DNA of 13,920 nt from an uncultured Collinsella sp. Its GTDB lineage: Bacteria > Actinomycetota > Coriobacteriia > Coriobacteriales > Coriobacteriaceae. Positions within the stretch are counted from its first letter, which is position 1. Each line of letters opens with the position of its first letter. A model generated the notes under the pieces. It was not told the DNA's origin. It ran no database searches and saw only the letters and a program-made list of their open reading frames with translations. The DNA lies in assembly GCA_902494035.1 (NCBI GenBank), contig CABURV010000044.1:1-13920 (forward strand), read 5' to 3'. Shown one piece after another: positions 1 through 8,324 of this stretch. A program made the translations under genes and the position numbers.

Positions 1-908
1 GCCTGGGAGCGCGGGTGGTCGAGCACACCGCGCAGGGCATTGAGGGTCGCCGCCCCGCCGCCCGCCGCCGCGAGCTTAGAGGCATGGAGCGCCGCGCCCG
101 CCGCCTGGAAGAAGAGGCTCTCCTCGCGTGCGATGAGCCCATCTTCACCCAGCTTGAAGACCTCGCGCACGGCTCGCACCACGCCGGCGTTCAGCAGCAC
201 CCCGCCCGAGAGTGCCACGGGCGCCTCCACGGGCAGGCCGCGCACGATGAGCGCCTTGCAGCTCTTCACCATGGCGTAGCAGAGGCCGAGCAGAATGTCC
301 TCCACGGGGACGCCCTCCTGCTGGCGGTGGATGATGTCCGTCTTGGCGAAGACGGCGCAGCGTCCCGAGATGCGTGGAACCTCATGTCCCTCGGCGCGCC
401 CCACGAGTGCGGAGAAGTCCTCGATCCTAAGCCCCAGGCGGGTCATCTGGTCCTCGAAGAACGAGCCGGTACCCGAAGCGCAGCTCTCGTTCATGGCGAA
501 CTCGGGCACCGCCGCCGCGAGCCGGCAGACGAAGTAGGCGTTCTGACCGCCGATCTCGATGACCGAGCGGGCCTCCGGAGCCATGATCTTTGCACCGGAG
601 GCAATGGCCGGCACGTCCTCGAGCACGGGCAGCGCGGCACCCGCCTCGGCGAGCGCACCCGCCCCCGAGCCCGTCGCCGCGATGCCGCCGCAGCCCTCGG
701 GCGCCAGCGCCGCGGGCATGCCCGCGAGCAGGTCGCGCAGGCAGGCGACGGGATCGCCGTAGTGCGGCCGCCGCGTGCTCCAAAGCACGGCCGGCGCGCT
801 CCCCGCACCCGCGCCCTCCGCCGCGGCTGCGCCCGTCCCGAGCGCGACCACCTTGACCGAGCTCGCGCCCATATCGATTCCCAGCGTGTAGTGCTGCGTC
901 ATAGCCAT
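1..908 (-). CDS. BadF/HgdC-type ASKHA ATPase, acyl-CoA dehydratase or double-cubane-enzyme activase (partial, 3' end outside window)
   Basis: This is the first 302 codons of a gene that runs off the left edge; the reading frame has no stop down to base 3, so it gave no closed ORF and had to be translated by hand. The family couples ATP hydrolysis to transfer of one low-potential electron from a 4Fe-4S cluster to 2-hydroxyacyl-CoA dehydratases, benzoyl-CoA reductase or double-cubane proteins in the cytoplasm. Seen: phosphate-1 motif LGIDMGASSVKVV (residues 9-21), EIGGQNAYF (118-126), the cluster-cysteine motifs NESCASGTGSF (140-150, Cys143) and GRCAVFAKTDI (182-192, Cys184), and a second nucleotide-binding region LSGGVLLN (233-240). 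The frame continues past GAALHA, where short HgdC-type proteins normally stop, so a long multidomain activase of well over 1000 residues is likely but unproven. The start at 908 has AGAGGGG about seven bases upstream; an ATG at 902 is a weaker alternative. It follows the DUF1858-like gene by 48 bases. Confidence 0.88.
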   Translation of the reverse strand, partial: MAMTQHYTLGIDMGASSVKVVALGTGAAAAEGAGAGSAPAVLWSTRRPHYGDPVACLRDLLAGMPAALAPEGCGGIAATGSGAGALAEAGAALPVLEDVPAIASGAKIMAPEARSVIEIGGQNAYFVCRLAAAVPEFAMNESCASGTGSFFEDQMTRLGLRIEDFSALVGRAEGHEVPRISGRCAVFAKTDIIHRQQEGVPVEDILLGLCYAMVKSCKALIVRGLPVEAPVALSGGVLLNAGVVRAVREVFKLGEDGLIAREESLFFQAAGAALHASKLAAAGGGAATLNALRGVLDHPRSQ

Positions 909-956
909 ATGAAGACCCCTCTGTCCCCTCTCGGCGCCCCTCCTGTGCACGAAGCT

Positions 957-1160
957 CTACGCGCGCGCCGCGCGATACTCCTCGTACTCGGCCAGAAAGG
1001 CGTCACGGTCGAGCTGCCGTACGTTCACCACGTCGTCGAAGGTGACGAGCTCAGTGATGGGGTTGTCCACGGTGAAGGGGAAGCCCTTGCTCACCAGGAA
1101 TTCGGCGAACAGGGGGTCCTCGGTCGCGATTTCACGCATGGTCTTGGTGCTATCGAACAT
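957..1160 (-). CDS. Small DUF1858-like protein (67 aa)
   Basis: A 67-residue acidic protein with no signal peptide or membrane segment, starting at an ATG with GAGGAGA six bases upstream. Its pattern, an N-terminal MREIATEDP helix, then LFAEFLVSKGFPF, a central loop with NP, then LVTFDDVVN and a closing acidic helix, fits the small DUF1858 fold often found alone or fused to redox proteins. The family commonly has one or two cysteines in the turn after the GF motif; this copy has none, so a redox role for it is doubtful and a small adaptor or substrate-shuttling role is more plausible. It lies between the ABC ATPase and the ASKHA activase on the same strand, which ties it to the activase-driven enzyme. 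The family assignment is by pattern only; the gene itself looks real. Confidence 0.72.
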   Translation of the reverse strand: MFDSTKTMREIATEDPLFAEFLVSKGFPFTVDNPITELVTFDDVVNVRQLDRDAFLAEYEEYRAARA

Positions 1161-1188
1161 AGTTGTCTCCTCATCTCGGTATCGGTTC

Positions 1189-1217
1189 GGCGCGGGCGGG
1201 AACGCTCCCGGCGCGGC
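1189..1217 (-). other. GC-rich intercistronic hairpin
   Basis: Between the ABC ATPase and the DUF1858-like gene the minus strand can pair CGGGA with TCCCG around a GCGT loop and then GCGC with GCGC across a three-base bulge. No U-tract follows, so this is not a standard terminator; it may be an mRNA-stabilising or processing structure, or simply GC-rich chance. Confidence 0.3.
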
Positions 1218-1232
1218 ACCGTGGTCAATCCT

Positions 1233-1841
1233 CTAGCCCTGCACGCGGTCGAGCTCGATCTTCTCCCCGCCCAGCAGCGCCACATCGCCCTCGGCATGGG
1301 TCGAGACGAGCATCGTGCGCCCGCGCCGCTCCGACAGCAAAAAATCGATGACGCGTTCCTTGGTCACGGCGTCGAGGCCGGTGAAAGGCTCGTCGAGCAG
1401 CAGCATCCGCGAAGGATACGCCACCGCGCGGGCGAGCGACACGCGTCGCCGCATGCCGCCCGAGAGCTGCGAGACGGGCCGGTCGAGCGAGTCCTCGGGC
1501 AGGATCCGCGAGAGCAGCGAGCGCACCCGCGCCCGGCGCGTCCTGCGCGGGCACACGAGCAGCACGTTCTCCACGGGCGTTAACGCCTCGCAGAGGCGCT
1601 CCTCCTGAAACATCGCCGCGATCTGCCCGGGCGCGATACCCGTCACGACGCCGGCATCCGCCGCGTCGAGCCCCAGCAGCACCTTGAAGAGCGTCGTCTT
1701 ACCGCTGCCCGAGGGCGCCATGAGGCAGTAGACGCCGCCCGCGCTTAGGGTGAAGGTCACGCCGTGCAGTACGTCCAGGTCGCCGAAGCTCTTACGGAGC
1801 CCCTCGATGCGAACGTCTTCCACCGACTCCACGTCACTCAC
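1233..1841 (-). CDS. ABC transporter ATP-binding protein, NitT/TauT (SsuB/TauB) type
   Basis: Cytoplasmic ATPase of the adjacent importer. At 202 residues it is short for this family (about 240-270), because the segment after the H-loop is reduced. All catalytic elements are visible: Walker A APSGSGKTT (42-50), Q-loop glutamine at 79 in MFQEERL, signature LSGGM (126-130), Walker B MLLLDEP (146-152) with D-loop GLD just after, and the H-loop histidine in STH (180-182). The MFQEERL Q-loop is typical of the nitrate/sulfonate/taurine ABC ATPases. The start is a GTG at 1841; it overlaps the permease stop by eight bases, so translation is probably coupled. The exact substrate cannot be read from the ATPase. 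Confidence 0.93.
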   Translation of the reverse strand: MSDVESVEDVRIEGLRKSFGDLDVLHGVTFTLSAGGVYCLMAPSGSGKTTLFKVLLGLDAADAGVVTGIAPGQIAAMFQEERLCEALTPVENVLLVCPRRTRRARVRSLLSRILPEDSLDRPVSQLSGGMRRRVSLARAVAYPSRMLLLDEPFTGLDAVTKERVIDFLLSERRGRTMLVSTHAEGDVALLGGEKIELDRVQG

Positions 1842-3069
1842 CGCCCTTCGCGGCGCCGCGCCCCAACGGTCCGCCCCACGGCTGCGCCGCGAACTTCACC
1901 AGCTGCATGAACAGCTTCTCGAACGCGAGCGAGAGAATCATCACCACCACGGTCCAGGCGAAGAGGTCAGGCGTGTTCAAGAAGGTGCGCGCCGTGTTCA
2001 TCTGCTTGCCGATCGACGGATCGGGCATGGCGAGCACCTCGGCCATGATGCCGCTCTTCCAGCTCATGCCCAGGCTGATCTTGCAGCTCGAAGCCAGAAA
2101 CGGCATCACCGCGGGCCGGTACACGTACATGAACGTGCGCCACGGCGAGAGGCGGAACACCCGCGCCATCTCGAGCATCTGGGGATCCACGCTCTCAAAG
2201 CCCGAGAGCACGTTGGTGTAGATGAGCGGCAGCACGATGAAGAACGCCAGGAACATGGTGAGGTTCTGCGGCCCCACCCAGATGAGCAGCATGATGATAA
2301 AGCTCACGATGGGCAGCGTCCGCAGCAGCGAGATAATGGGGTCCACGAAGTCGCGCACGATGCGCACGCGGTACGCCACGAGCGCCAGCAGCACGCCCGC
2401 CGTGAAGCTCATGAGAAAGCCGACGGCGATGCGCGCCGTGGACGCTAGGCTGATCACCCAGAAGTTGGGCTTCACCACTTGGGCGGCCAGCGCCTCGAGC
2501 GTGCGGATGGGCCCGGCGAGCACCAGGCGGTTGCCGATGAGGCGGTCGGCGACCTCCCACACCGCGAACCAGAACAGGATGATGCCCGCCCGCTTGAGGA
2601 GGCCGAGGCACTTCTCGCGCCGCGCGACGGCAGCGGCGCCCTCGTCATCCGCGGCGCCCGTGGCCGCCACGGCGAGCGCACGCACGCCCGTGAGGAAGGC
2701 GTCGGCCTCCTCGTCACCCAGCACGCCGGAGGTGCGCATCACGCCGATAGCCCGTTCGTCCGCGGCCCCGAAGGTCCGCATCACCGCGAGGATTCTGTCC
2801 GGCGTGGCGCCCTTGCCCGCGGCGGTGCGCACCATGAACGCCATCTGGTCGTCGGGCAAGCCGTTCTGACGCACCATCTGGATCATCTGTGCGGCGCGTG
2901 CCTCGTCCACGCCCATCATGTCGTGGATCTGCGCCGGGGTGAGCACGCGCCCGGGAGCGCCCGCCGCCTCGGCCCAAGCCTCGCCGCGCGCGGCCTCGTC
3001 CGCCGCAGACGCCGGTATGCCCGCGTCCACGGCACCTGTCTTGCCGGCACCCCTCCCCTGGGCACTCAC
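1834..3069 (-). CDS. ABC transporter permease, NitT/TauT type, with a ~150-residue N-terminal extension
   Basis: Membrane subunit of the importer. Residues about 155-395 form the usual permease domain, with hydrophobic segments near 161-178, 205-232, 248-288 and 368-385, and a cytoplasmic coupling (EAA-like) loop around 299-345 containing EMARVFRLSPWRTF and KISLGMSWKSGIMAE. That domain alone matches the 250-residue size of normal SsuC/TauC proteins. The first 150 residues are extra: a low-complexity Ala/Gly start, then amphipathic helices from 43 to about 132 (LTPAQIHDMMGVDEARAAQM, later DRILAVMRTFGAADERAIGVM) with no signal peptide, so probably cytoplasmic. The start is a GTG at 3069 that overlaps the binding-protein stop as GTGA, consistent with coupled translation; an internal ATG at codon 51 would remove only part of the extension. 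The extension's function is unknown. Confidence 0.9.
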   Translation of the reverse strand: MSAQGRGAGKTGAVDAGIPASAADEAARGEAWAEAAGAPGRVLTPAQIHDMMGVDEARAAQMIQMVRQNGLPDDQMAFMVRTAAGKGATPDRILAVMRTFGAADERAIGVMRTSGVLGDEEADAFLTGVRALAVAATGAADDEGAAAVARREKCLGLLKRAGIILFWFAVWEVADRLIGNRLVLAGPIRTLEALAAQVVKPNFWVISLASTARIAVGFLMSFTAGVLLALVAYRVRIVRDFVDPIISLLRTLPIVSFIIMLLIWVGPQNLTMFLAFFIVLPLIYTNVLSGFESVDPQMLEMARVFRLSPWRTFMYVYRPAVMPFLASSCKISLGMSWKSGIMAEVLAMPDPSIGKQMNTARTFLNTPDLFAWTVVVMILSLAFEKLFMQLVKFAAQPWGGPLGRGAAKGGE

Positions 3070-4253
3070 TGCAGGTCCCCGCTCGCGCTGCCGTCGGTGG
3101 GCACGTCCTCGCCCGAGACGCTCGTGTTCGAATCGTCCAGATACCCCTGGGGCGGCAGGTAGTAGAAGCCGTCACCGGGAATCTTGCCGCCCACGCTATC
3201 GGGGTTGGCGTCGTAGAGGCACTTCACGAACCCGGAGAGCGCCGTGCGCATACGCTCGCCCGTGAGGCTCACCATCTCGATGTGCGGCATAGCCGCAAGC
3301 GAAACCTGGTTGTTGAGGAAGGTCCCCAACTCCTCCTGCAGCTGCGAGGCGGCCTTCATATTCTTGAGCGACCACTCCACGCTCTTGCCCGCCATCTGCA
3401 GGTACTCCACCACGGCCTGCTCGTGCTCCTCGGCGAACTTCTTGTTCACGATGGTCGTGGTGGTAACAGCCATCGATCCCTCCTTCTTGAACGCCTTGTT
3501 CCACTCGTCCGTGATGGAGATGGGCACGTAGAGCTTGTCCACCATGGTCTCGGCGAGCGCCACGAAGGGCTGCGGCAGAATGGCGATGGCGTTCGGTTGA
3601 TCTTGAATGAGGTTCAGGATCTCGAATGGCGTGCTCTTGAACACGATGTTGAAGTCGCCAGCATGCCCTGTCTCCTTGAGCAGCGCCTCGATGGTGTACT
3701 CCGGCGTGCCGCCCTGACCGTAGGCGAGCACCTGCTTGCCCTTGAGGTCGTCGAGCGTCTTGATGGAGGAATCGGTGGTCATCACGTAGAGCACGCCCAG
3801 GTTGTCAATGGAAATGACTTGATAGTCGTTCTTGAGCTCGTCGTTGTTGAAGAGGATGGGCCCGATGTTGCTGGGCAGGGTGCAGATGTCGTAGTCCCCT
3901 TGGTTGAACTTGGCCGAGAGTCCCACGTAGTCCACGCCGTTCAGCTCGAAGGAGAAGTCGTTGAAGGTCCTGTTGTTCTTAGCCGCCAGCAGGAACTGCG
4001 AGAGTCCCATGGAGGGCGGGCCCATGATGAGGCCCACGCGCACCTTGGTGGCGTCGGCCGAGCCCTTGAGCTCGCGATCCTCGGTCTTAGACTTGAAGGT
4101 CACGCCTGCGGGCGACGAGCCGGCAGCAGCGGAACCGGAGCCGGTAGACGAGCCGCCCGAGCAGCCGGCGAGGCCCAGGCCAGCCAGAACCGTGAGGGCA
4201 GAACCGCCAAGCGCCAGAAAGCTACGGCGCGAAAGATCGGTAGTGATGTTCAT
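3066..4253 (-). CDS. Tat-exported lipoprotein, ABC substrate-binding protein of the NMT1/TauA/SsuA class
   Basis: Extracytoplasmic receptor of the importer, 395 residues. The N-terminus has a twin-arginine motif SRRSFLAL (8-15), a hydrophobic stretch, and the lipobox LAGC with the lipid-bearing Cys31, followed by a Ser/Gly-rich tether to about residue 50. The body starts VRVGLIMGPPSMG (about 72-84) and continues with segments typical of the class, such as FNQGDYDICTLPSNIG, LDDLKGKQVLAYGQGGTPEY and AIAILPQPFVALAE. The class binds small anions, sulfonates, pyrimidines or similar ligands; residues seen here do not settle which. The ATG has GGGGAGA about ten bases upstream. It is the first gene of the importer set and lies 79 bases after the large surface-protein gene, with a hairpin but no clear promoter between. 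Confidence 0.92.
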   Translation of the reverse strand: MNITTDLSRRSFLALGGSALTVLAGLGLAGCSGGSSTGSGSAAAGSSPAGVTFKSKTEDRELKGSADATKVRVGLIMGPPSMGLSQFLLAAKNNRTFNDFSFELNGVDYVGLSAKFNQGDYDICTLPSNIGPILFNNDELKNDYQVISIDNLGVLYVMTTDSSIKTLDDLKGKQVLAYGQGGTPEYTIEALLKETGHAGDFNIVFKSTPFEILNLIQDQPNAIAILPQPFVALAETMVDKLYVPISITDEWNKAFKKEGSMAVTTTTIVNKKFAEEHEQAVVEYLQMAGKSVEWSLKNMKAASQLQEELGTFLNNQVSLAAMPHIEMVSLTGERMRTALSGFVKCLYDANPDSVGGKIPGDGFYYLPPQGYLDDSNTSVSGEDVPTDGSASGDLQ

Positions 4254-4281
4254 GGATGCGTCTCCCCAATACGTTTGAAAG

Positions 4282-4311
4282 GGGCGAACGGGACCAGCAT
4301 CCCGTCCGCCC
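4282..4311 (-). terminator. Hairpin after the surface-protein gene, partial terminator
   Basis: On the minus strand GGGCGGACGGGA pairs with TCCCGTTCGCCC (12 pairs, one G-U) around the loop TGCTGG. It lies 21 bases after the surface-protein stop and is followed by only a weak CTTTC tract. A leaky terminator or an mRNA-processing hairpin that lets part of transcription into the ABC genes is the likely role. Confidence 0.6.
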
Positions 4312-4332
4312 TGCCTGCATGCCGTGCGGTGA

Positions 4333-7300
4333 CTAAGCCTCGGTCTTCTCGGCCGTGCGACTGCTCTGCTCTGCCTCGCGCTTGCGGCGGCGATAGGCGT
4401 TCACGCCGCACACGCAGCCGCCGCCAACCAGCGCACCGGCAAACACCACGCCGGTCGCAAAGGCAACCGGGTTGGTCTCGAGCGCCTTCTCGCCACTGCT
4501 CTTGCCCGCAAGTTTCTGCACGGGACTGTTCTTGCCGTCCTCGCCGGCAGCCGCCGCCTCGGCTTCGAGCGCCTCGAGGGCGGCCTGCTCGGCCTCCTTG
4601 GTCGTGACGCCCGTCACGTTGGAATCGGCGTTCTGCAGCTTGGAGAGCAGGCCGGCCGGGACCGAGCCACCACCGGAGCTCGGCAGCCCCGAGAGGTTCA
4701 GCTCGAAGGTGGCGTCCCAGGTGTGCTGGCCGGTGATGCCCGAGATGGTCGAGGCGAGTGAGCCCATGGCGATGGTCACCGAGCAGCCCTTCTTGATGGT
4801 GGAGCCGGGGTTCTCAAGCACGCCGAGGTCGATGGTCACGCTGGTGAGCGCGTTGCCACCTGTGCTCGAGATGACGTTCAGCCCGTTCACGCTCTGCACC
4901 GTCATGATGCGCGACTGGATCTTGATGGGCAGGTAGAGCACAGCGCGGCCGTTGGCATCCACCTTGAGCGTGGCGTTGTTGGTGACCGGGTCCTTGGGCG
5001 GGAACACGCCGCTCGTGATGTGCGGCGAGAGCGGCAGACCCGAGCTCGCACGGCTCACGTAAATGTTCGCCGTCACGGTGTAGGTGCCCTCCTTAAGGTG
5101 CCCGGTCGCCGTGCCGCCACCGCCCGTGGAGCCCCCGTTGTTCGAGTTGCCCTGGTTGCCTTGATTGTTGTTCTGGTTACCACCGGCGTTGCCGGAGTTG
5201 TTATGATCCGACCCTCCCCCGTTGCCTCCGGGGTTCGTGGAACCGCCGTTACCGCCGGGAACCGTCGTGCTGTCAGAAACCTTCTTGGCGGAGCTATAGG
5301 CAACATCAAGCTGCAGGGCGACATCACCCGCCGGCTGAATATCCTGGTCTAGGGGCACTGCGTACATCTTTGAGCCCTTGAAGAAGTATGCCTTCGTCCC
5401 ACTTGTCAAGTCGTCAGTCAGCTTAATCGTCAGCTGACTGATCCGTGTTTCGTACTTCCCGTATTTCCAGTTTGCTGGATCCTTGGGCGGCACGCGCGTG
5501 ACCGAAATATCCTTGAGCTCGCTTGACGTACCAAGTTCCTGCAGCGTGAACACGGGATTCTTAACAGGTAGGACAAGCGTGCGCGTCCCATCTTTCGCCA
5601 CCACGAGCGTCGCATTCATGGAAACAGGGGTCATTGGAATATCGTTCGACACCTCGGCTTGATCGTTGTAATCGATCACGGGTCCAAATGGGTTATTCGG
5701 ATTCGTCGGATACACCGTGGTGCCTGGCAACAACGGGTTGTACTTGCCCGGCATGGAGAGGTTGGCGGTAATCCGGTAAGTACCGGGGGCGAGTTCCTTG
5801 GAAGCTGCGGGCTTCTTGACCGTCAACACTCCCGGTACGCCCACAAACTCATAGTTCTTAGCAGTACCGCCCGTCGGGGTCACGGTATACGTACCAACCT
5901 GCGACGTATCGCCACCCGACATCGTCGGCAAGGTGAACGTTGTATCTGCCAGTTTCACCGAGATAATTGATTCGCCGTTCACAAACCCCGTAATATCCAT
6001 AAGGCCGGTACCGAGCTCATCACCCACATCGAGCGTCGTGTTCTTGAAGGCTGCCGTAAGCGGGGCCTTAGCAATGGACCAGTCGATAATCACGGGGGTG
6101 TTCGTGCCATCCTTCCAGACGTAGCCGTCCTTGAGGGTAACGATAGCTTTGTAGCTTCCCGCGTTGGTTGACGAAGCCACGCCACCAACGGTATAGCCCT
6201 CGCCCGCGGTCACGCCGGTCTGGGTCTTTCCGGTGTAGACGAGATCCTTTACCGCCGTCGGCTGGACAACCTGCTTGGGAGCGTCGTTGACCACGGCAAT
6301 GTAGCCCCAGGGGGTATCGTCACTGGCAGGCTGCATCGTCCCTCCGTCAAGATCCAACGCGGAGTTGAACAGGTAGTTCGTTACGTTGTCAGTGCCGGTA
6401 TTCTCCTTTGTCAGGCGAACGTACGCCTTGCCGTCCGTCACCGATGCCTTGAGCTTGATTGCTTTGGTGGCACCCGAGCCTTTGGTGCCCGTTATCAGGT
6501 AGAACTCGCTTCCCCGGGAGGCAGGCACCGTCATAGCAAACACAATGTGCTCATCAGAGAAGGTGAATCCGCTCACGGGATCGAAGGGATTAACATCGGG
6601 AACATACTCGGGCACCGTTATCCCTGCACTATACAGACCCTTCACCTGTGGCGAGGAAAACGAAGACTCACTCGACACCAGAGATTGCACCTGATCGGTA
6701 TATCCCCTGTCGTTCAATATCTTTGTGTTCAACTTGAAATATCCTGCGTACCACTTCATAATCTCAACGCTCTGCTCGGGCGTACCCAGCTGCGTAAAAG
6801 GACCATCAAGCGTTCCATCGGTCTCGTACGAGATGCCGATACCTGAGACCGCGTCCAGGCTATCCCAAGTCCAGGCCCACTCACCCGTATTTGCCTCGTC
6901 CTTGGGAGTCGCAATCACAAAGGAACCCAGACCGGAAACCGGGGCGCTCAGGGTGCCATCAGCGGCAACGGAGCCAACTTCCTCCAATTTGTTTCCGGCG
7001 AAACGGAACACCTTGGATCCGGCAGGCTGCTTGGACAGCTTCAACGTCAAGGCCATAGCGTCATCTGGTACGATGGCGGCCCCCTGTGCCATCAAATCGA
7101 TGGTATAGAGCGCATAATCGGGAACCGTCTTATACTTCTGACCGAGAGAGACCTTCAGTGCTTCATATGCGTGACCGCTGGTAACCGACGCGACGGAAAG
7201 GGTCGCCTCGGACAGCTCATTTATCGCCGACGAGCTCGAATCGGCCTTTACATCGAGCTTCACGCCAGTCGCTTGATCGCTGAACGTCTTCGCAAAATCA

Positions 7301-8268
7301 CCCGAGACTTCCTTCTTGGCGTTCGCGAGGTCAAGGTCCAAATCGAGATCCTTGTTGAGGAATTTATTGAGCGTAGTTGCGTACTCGGTATTTCCGGTCA
7401 AATGGTAGGTGCCGCTCAGATTGTCCAATTGGAAGGTGATGTGTTCGATGCGCGTTGTAATGCCTGCATCGGCAACCTTCTTGTTGTAGTCGTCGTCGTT
7501 GTCCTTCTTCTCGATTGGCTTCGTGGTTACATTCGTAATCTTCGCCCCATCGCTCGTACCAAGCTTCTGAAAGGTGAAAACCGGGTTGGGCAGGGTGACG
7601 ACAACGGTTACCGTGCCGTCCGCAGCAACGACAAGCGTGGCATTACGGGTCTTTACGGGAACATTGGGGATACCGCCGGCACCGTTAATGCTTTCCGGAT
7701 TAAGAGGATTTGTGGCATAGGCCCGTAGATTCATGCCGGGAATGGGGTCACGCATGGAGATGTTCGCCAGAACGCTATACGTTCCCGGCGCGAGCTTGTC
7801 CACGGACGAGTAGATGCGCGAGGACTCGGGGTCAGCCTCATCAGACGCGGCAAGGAGGGAGGCGGCTGCAGACTCCTCCTCAGCAGACTGAGAATCGTGC
7901 ATTTTCTCCGCATCGCTCGAAGCACCCTGCTTCTTTTGCTCCCCCTCCGCCGCCGAGGGAACATCTTCTGCCGAAGCAGCTTTCTCATCGGCCTCTTGCT
8001 TGTCCGTCTGAACTTGCTGCGTCGCATCGGCATCCGGATGATTTTCCGACAAATCAGTATCGGTATTATCGGTGGTAGCCCCAGCCTCAGAATCCGTGAC
8101 CGTGACGCCTTGGTCGGAATTTGCCCGCTCAGAGGCGACCTGGGCCTCCTGGGCCACCTCGGCAAACGCCGTCATCGGCAGCTGGGAGCCCACCATCGAG
8201 AGGGCGGCAACGAGTATCACCGCCTGCCTCAAACCATAGCGGAGCAATCGCGTAGCCCTGTTATCCAT
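4333..8268 (-). CDS. Large membrane-anchored surface protein with three repeated beta-rich (NEAT-like?) domains and MBG-like domains
   Basis: A 1311-residue exported protein. Residues 1-36 are a Sec signal peptide ending AFA; 37-155 is an acidic, low-complexity Asp/Glu/Ser/Thr/Ala linker. Three related domains follow: A at about 160-318, B at 827-995 and C at 1058-1195. Each begins GTY-x-(V/I)-x-A-N, has NATL-x-V then a strand ending in (L/V)P, and closes with a strand ending (D/N)L. Between A and B lie a beta-rich segment (320-455, ending GLGSFVIATP), an unassigned region (460-665) and two MBG-type modules (670-735 and 736-818). A Gly/Asn/Ser linker spans 1003-1055. The C-terminus has a membrane segment (about 1266-1289) and a basic tail, RRRKR, but no recognisable LPXTG motif. 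The ATG follows AAGGGAGAAG. The protein most likely displays ligand-binding or adhesive domains on the cell; the ligand is unknown. Confidence 0.85.
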   Translation of the reverse strand: MDNRATRLLRYGLRQAVILVAALSMVGSQLPMTAFAEVAQEAQVASERANSDQGVTVTDSEAGATTDNTDTDLSENHPDADATQQVQTDKQEADEKAASAEDVPSAAEGEQKKQGASSDAEKMHDSQSAEEESAAASLLAASDEADPESSRIYSSVDKLAPGTYSVLANISMRDPIPGMNLRAYATNPLNPESINGAGGIPNVPVKTRNATLVVAADGTVTVVVTLPNPVFTFQKLGTSDGAKITNVTTKPIEKKDNDDDYNKKVADAGITTRIEHITFQLDNLSGTYHLTGNTEYATTLNKFLNKDLDLDLDLANAKKEVSGDFAKTFSDQATGVKLDVKADSSSSAINELSEATLSVASVTSGHAYEALKVSLGQKYKTVPDYALYTIDLMAQGAAIVPDDAMALTLKLSKQPAGSKVFRFAGNKLEEVGSVAADGTLSAPVSGLGSFVIATPKDEANTGEWAWTWDSLDAVSGIGISYETDGTLDGPFTQLGTPEQSVEIMKWYAGYFKLNTKILNDRGYTDQVQSLVSSESSFSSPQVKGLYSAGITVPEYVPDVNPFDPVSGFTFSDEHIVFAMTVPASRGSEFYLITGTKGSGATKAIKLKASVTDGKAYVRLTKENTGTDNVTNYLFNSALDLDGGTMQPASDDTPWGYIAVVNDAPKQVVQPTAVKDLVYTGKTQTGVTAGEGYTVGGVASSTNAGSYKAIVTLKDGYVWKDGTNTPVIIDWSIAKAPLTAAFKNTTLDVGDELGTGLMDITGFVNGESIISVKLADTTFTLPTMSGGDTSQVGTYTVTPTGGTAKNYEFVGVPGVLTVKKPAASKELAPGTYRITANLSMPGKYNPLLPGTTVYPTNPNNPFGPVIDYNDQAEVSNDIPMTPVSMNATLVVAKDGTRTLVLPVKNPVFTLQELGTSSELKDISVTRVPPKDPANWKYGKYETRISQLTIKLTDDLTSGTKAYFFKGSKMYAVPLDQDIQPAGDVALQLDVAYSSAKKVSDSTTVPGGNGGSTNPGGNGGGSDHNNSGNAGGNQNNNQGNQGNSNNGGSTGGGGTATGHLKEGTYTVTANIYVSRASSGLPLSPHITSGVFPPKDPVTNNATLKVDANGRAVLYLPIKIQSRIMTVQSVNGLNVISSTGGNALTSVTIDLGVLENPGSTIKKGCSVTIAMGSLASTISGITGQHTWDATFELNLSGLPSSGGGSVPAGLLSKLQNADSNVTGVTTKEAEQAALEALEAEAAAAGEDGKNSPVQKLAGKSSGEKALETNPVAFATGVVFAGALVGGGCVCGVNAYRRRKREAEQSSRTAEKTEA

Positions 8269-8286
8269 TTCTTCTCCCTTACCCCA

Positions 8287-8324
8287 AAAGACCCCGGCTC
8301 TAACGAAGCTGAGCCGAGGCCTTT
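8287..8324 (-). terminator. Intercistronic terminator or attenuator hairpin
   Basis: The minus-strand RNA forms a 14-pair stem, AAAGGCCUCGGCUC with GAGCCGGGGUCUUU (two G-U pairs), around a ten-base loop; the run UCUUUU lies in and just after its 3' arm. It sits 32 bases after the small lipoprotein stop and ends only 18 bases before the start codon of the large surface protein, so it probably tunes the ratio of the two products and does not separate independent units. Confidence 0.68.

Noticed and set aside
15..1583. 522-codon open frame on the plus strand
   Set aside because: It overlaps three minus-strand genes with clear motifs and is rich in Arg, His and Glu with no domain; a complement-frame artefact.
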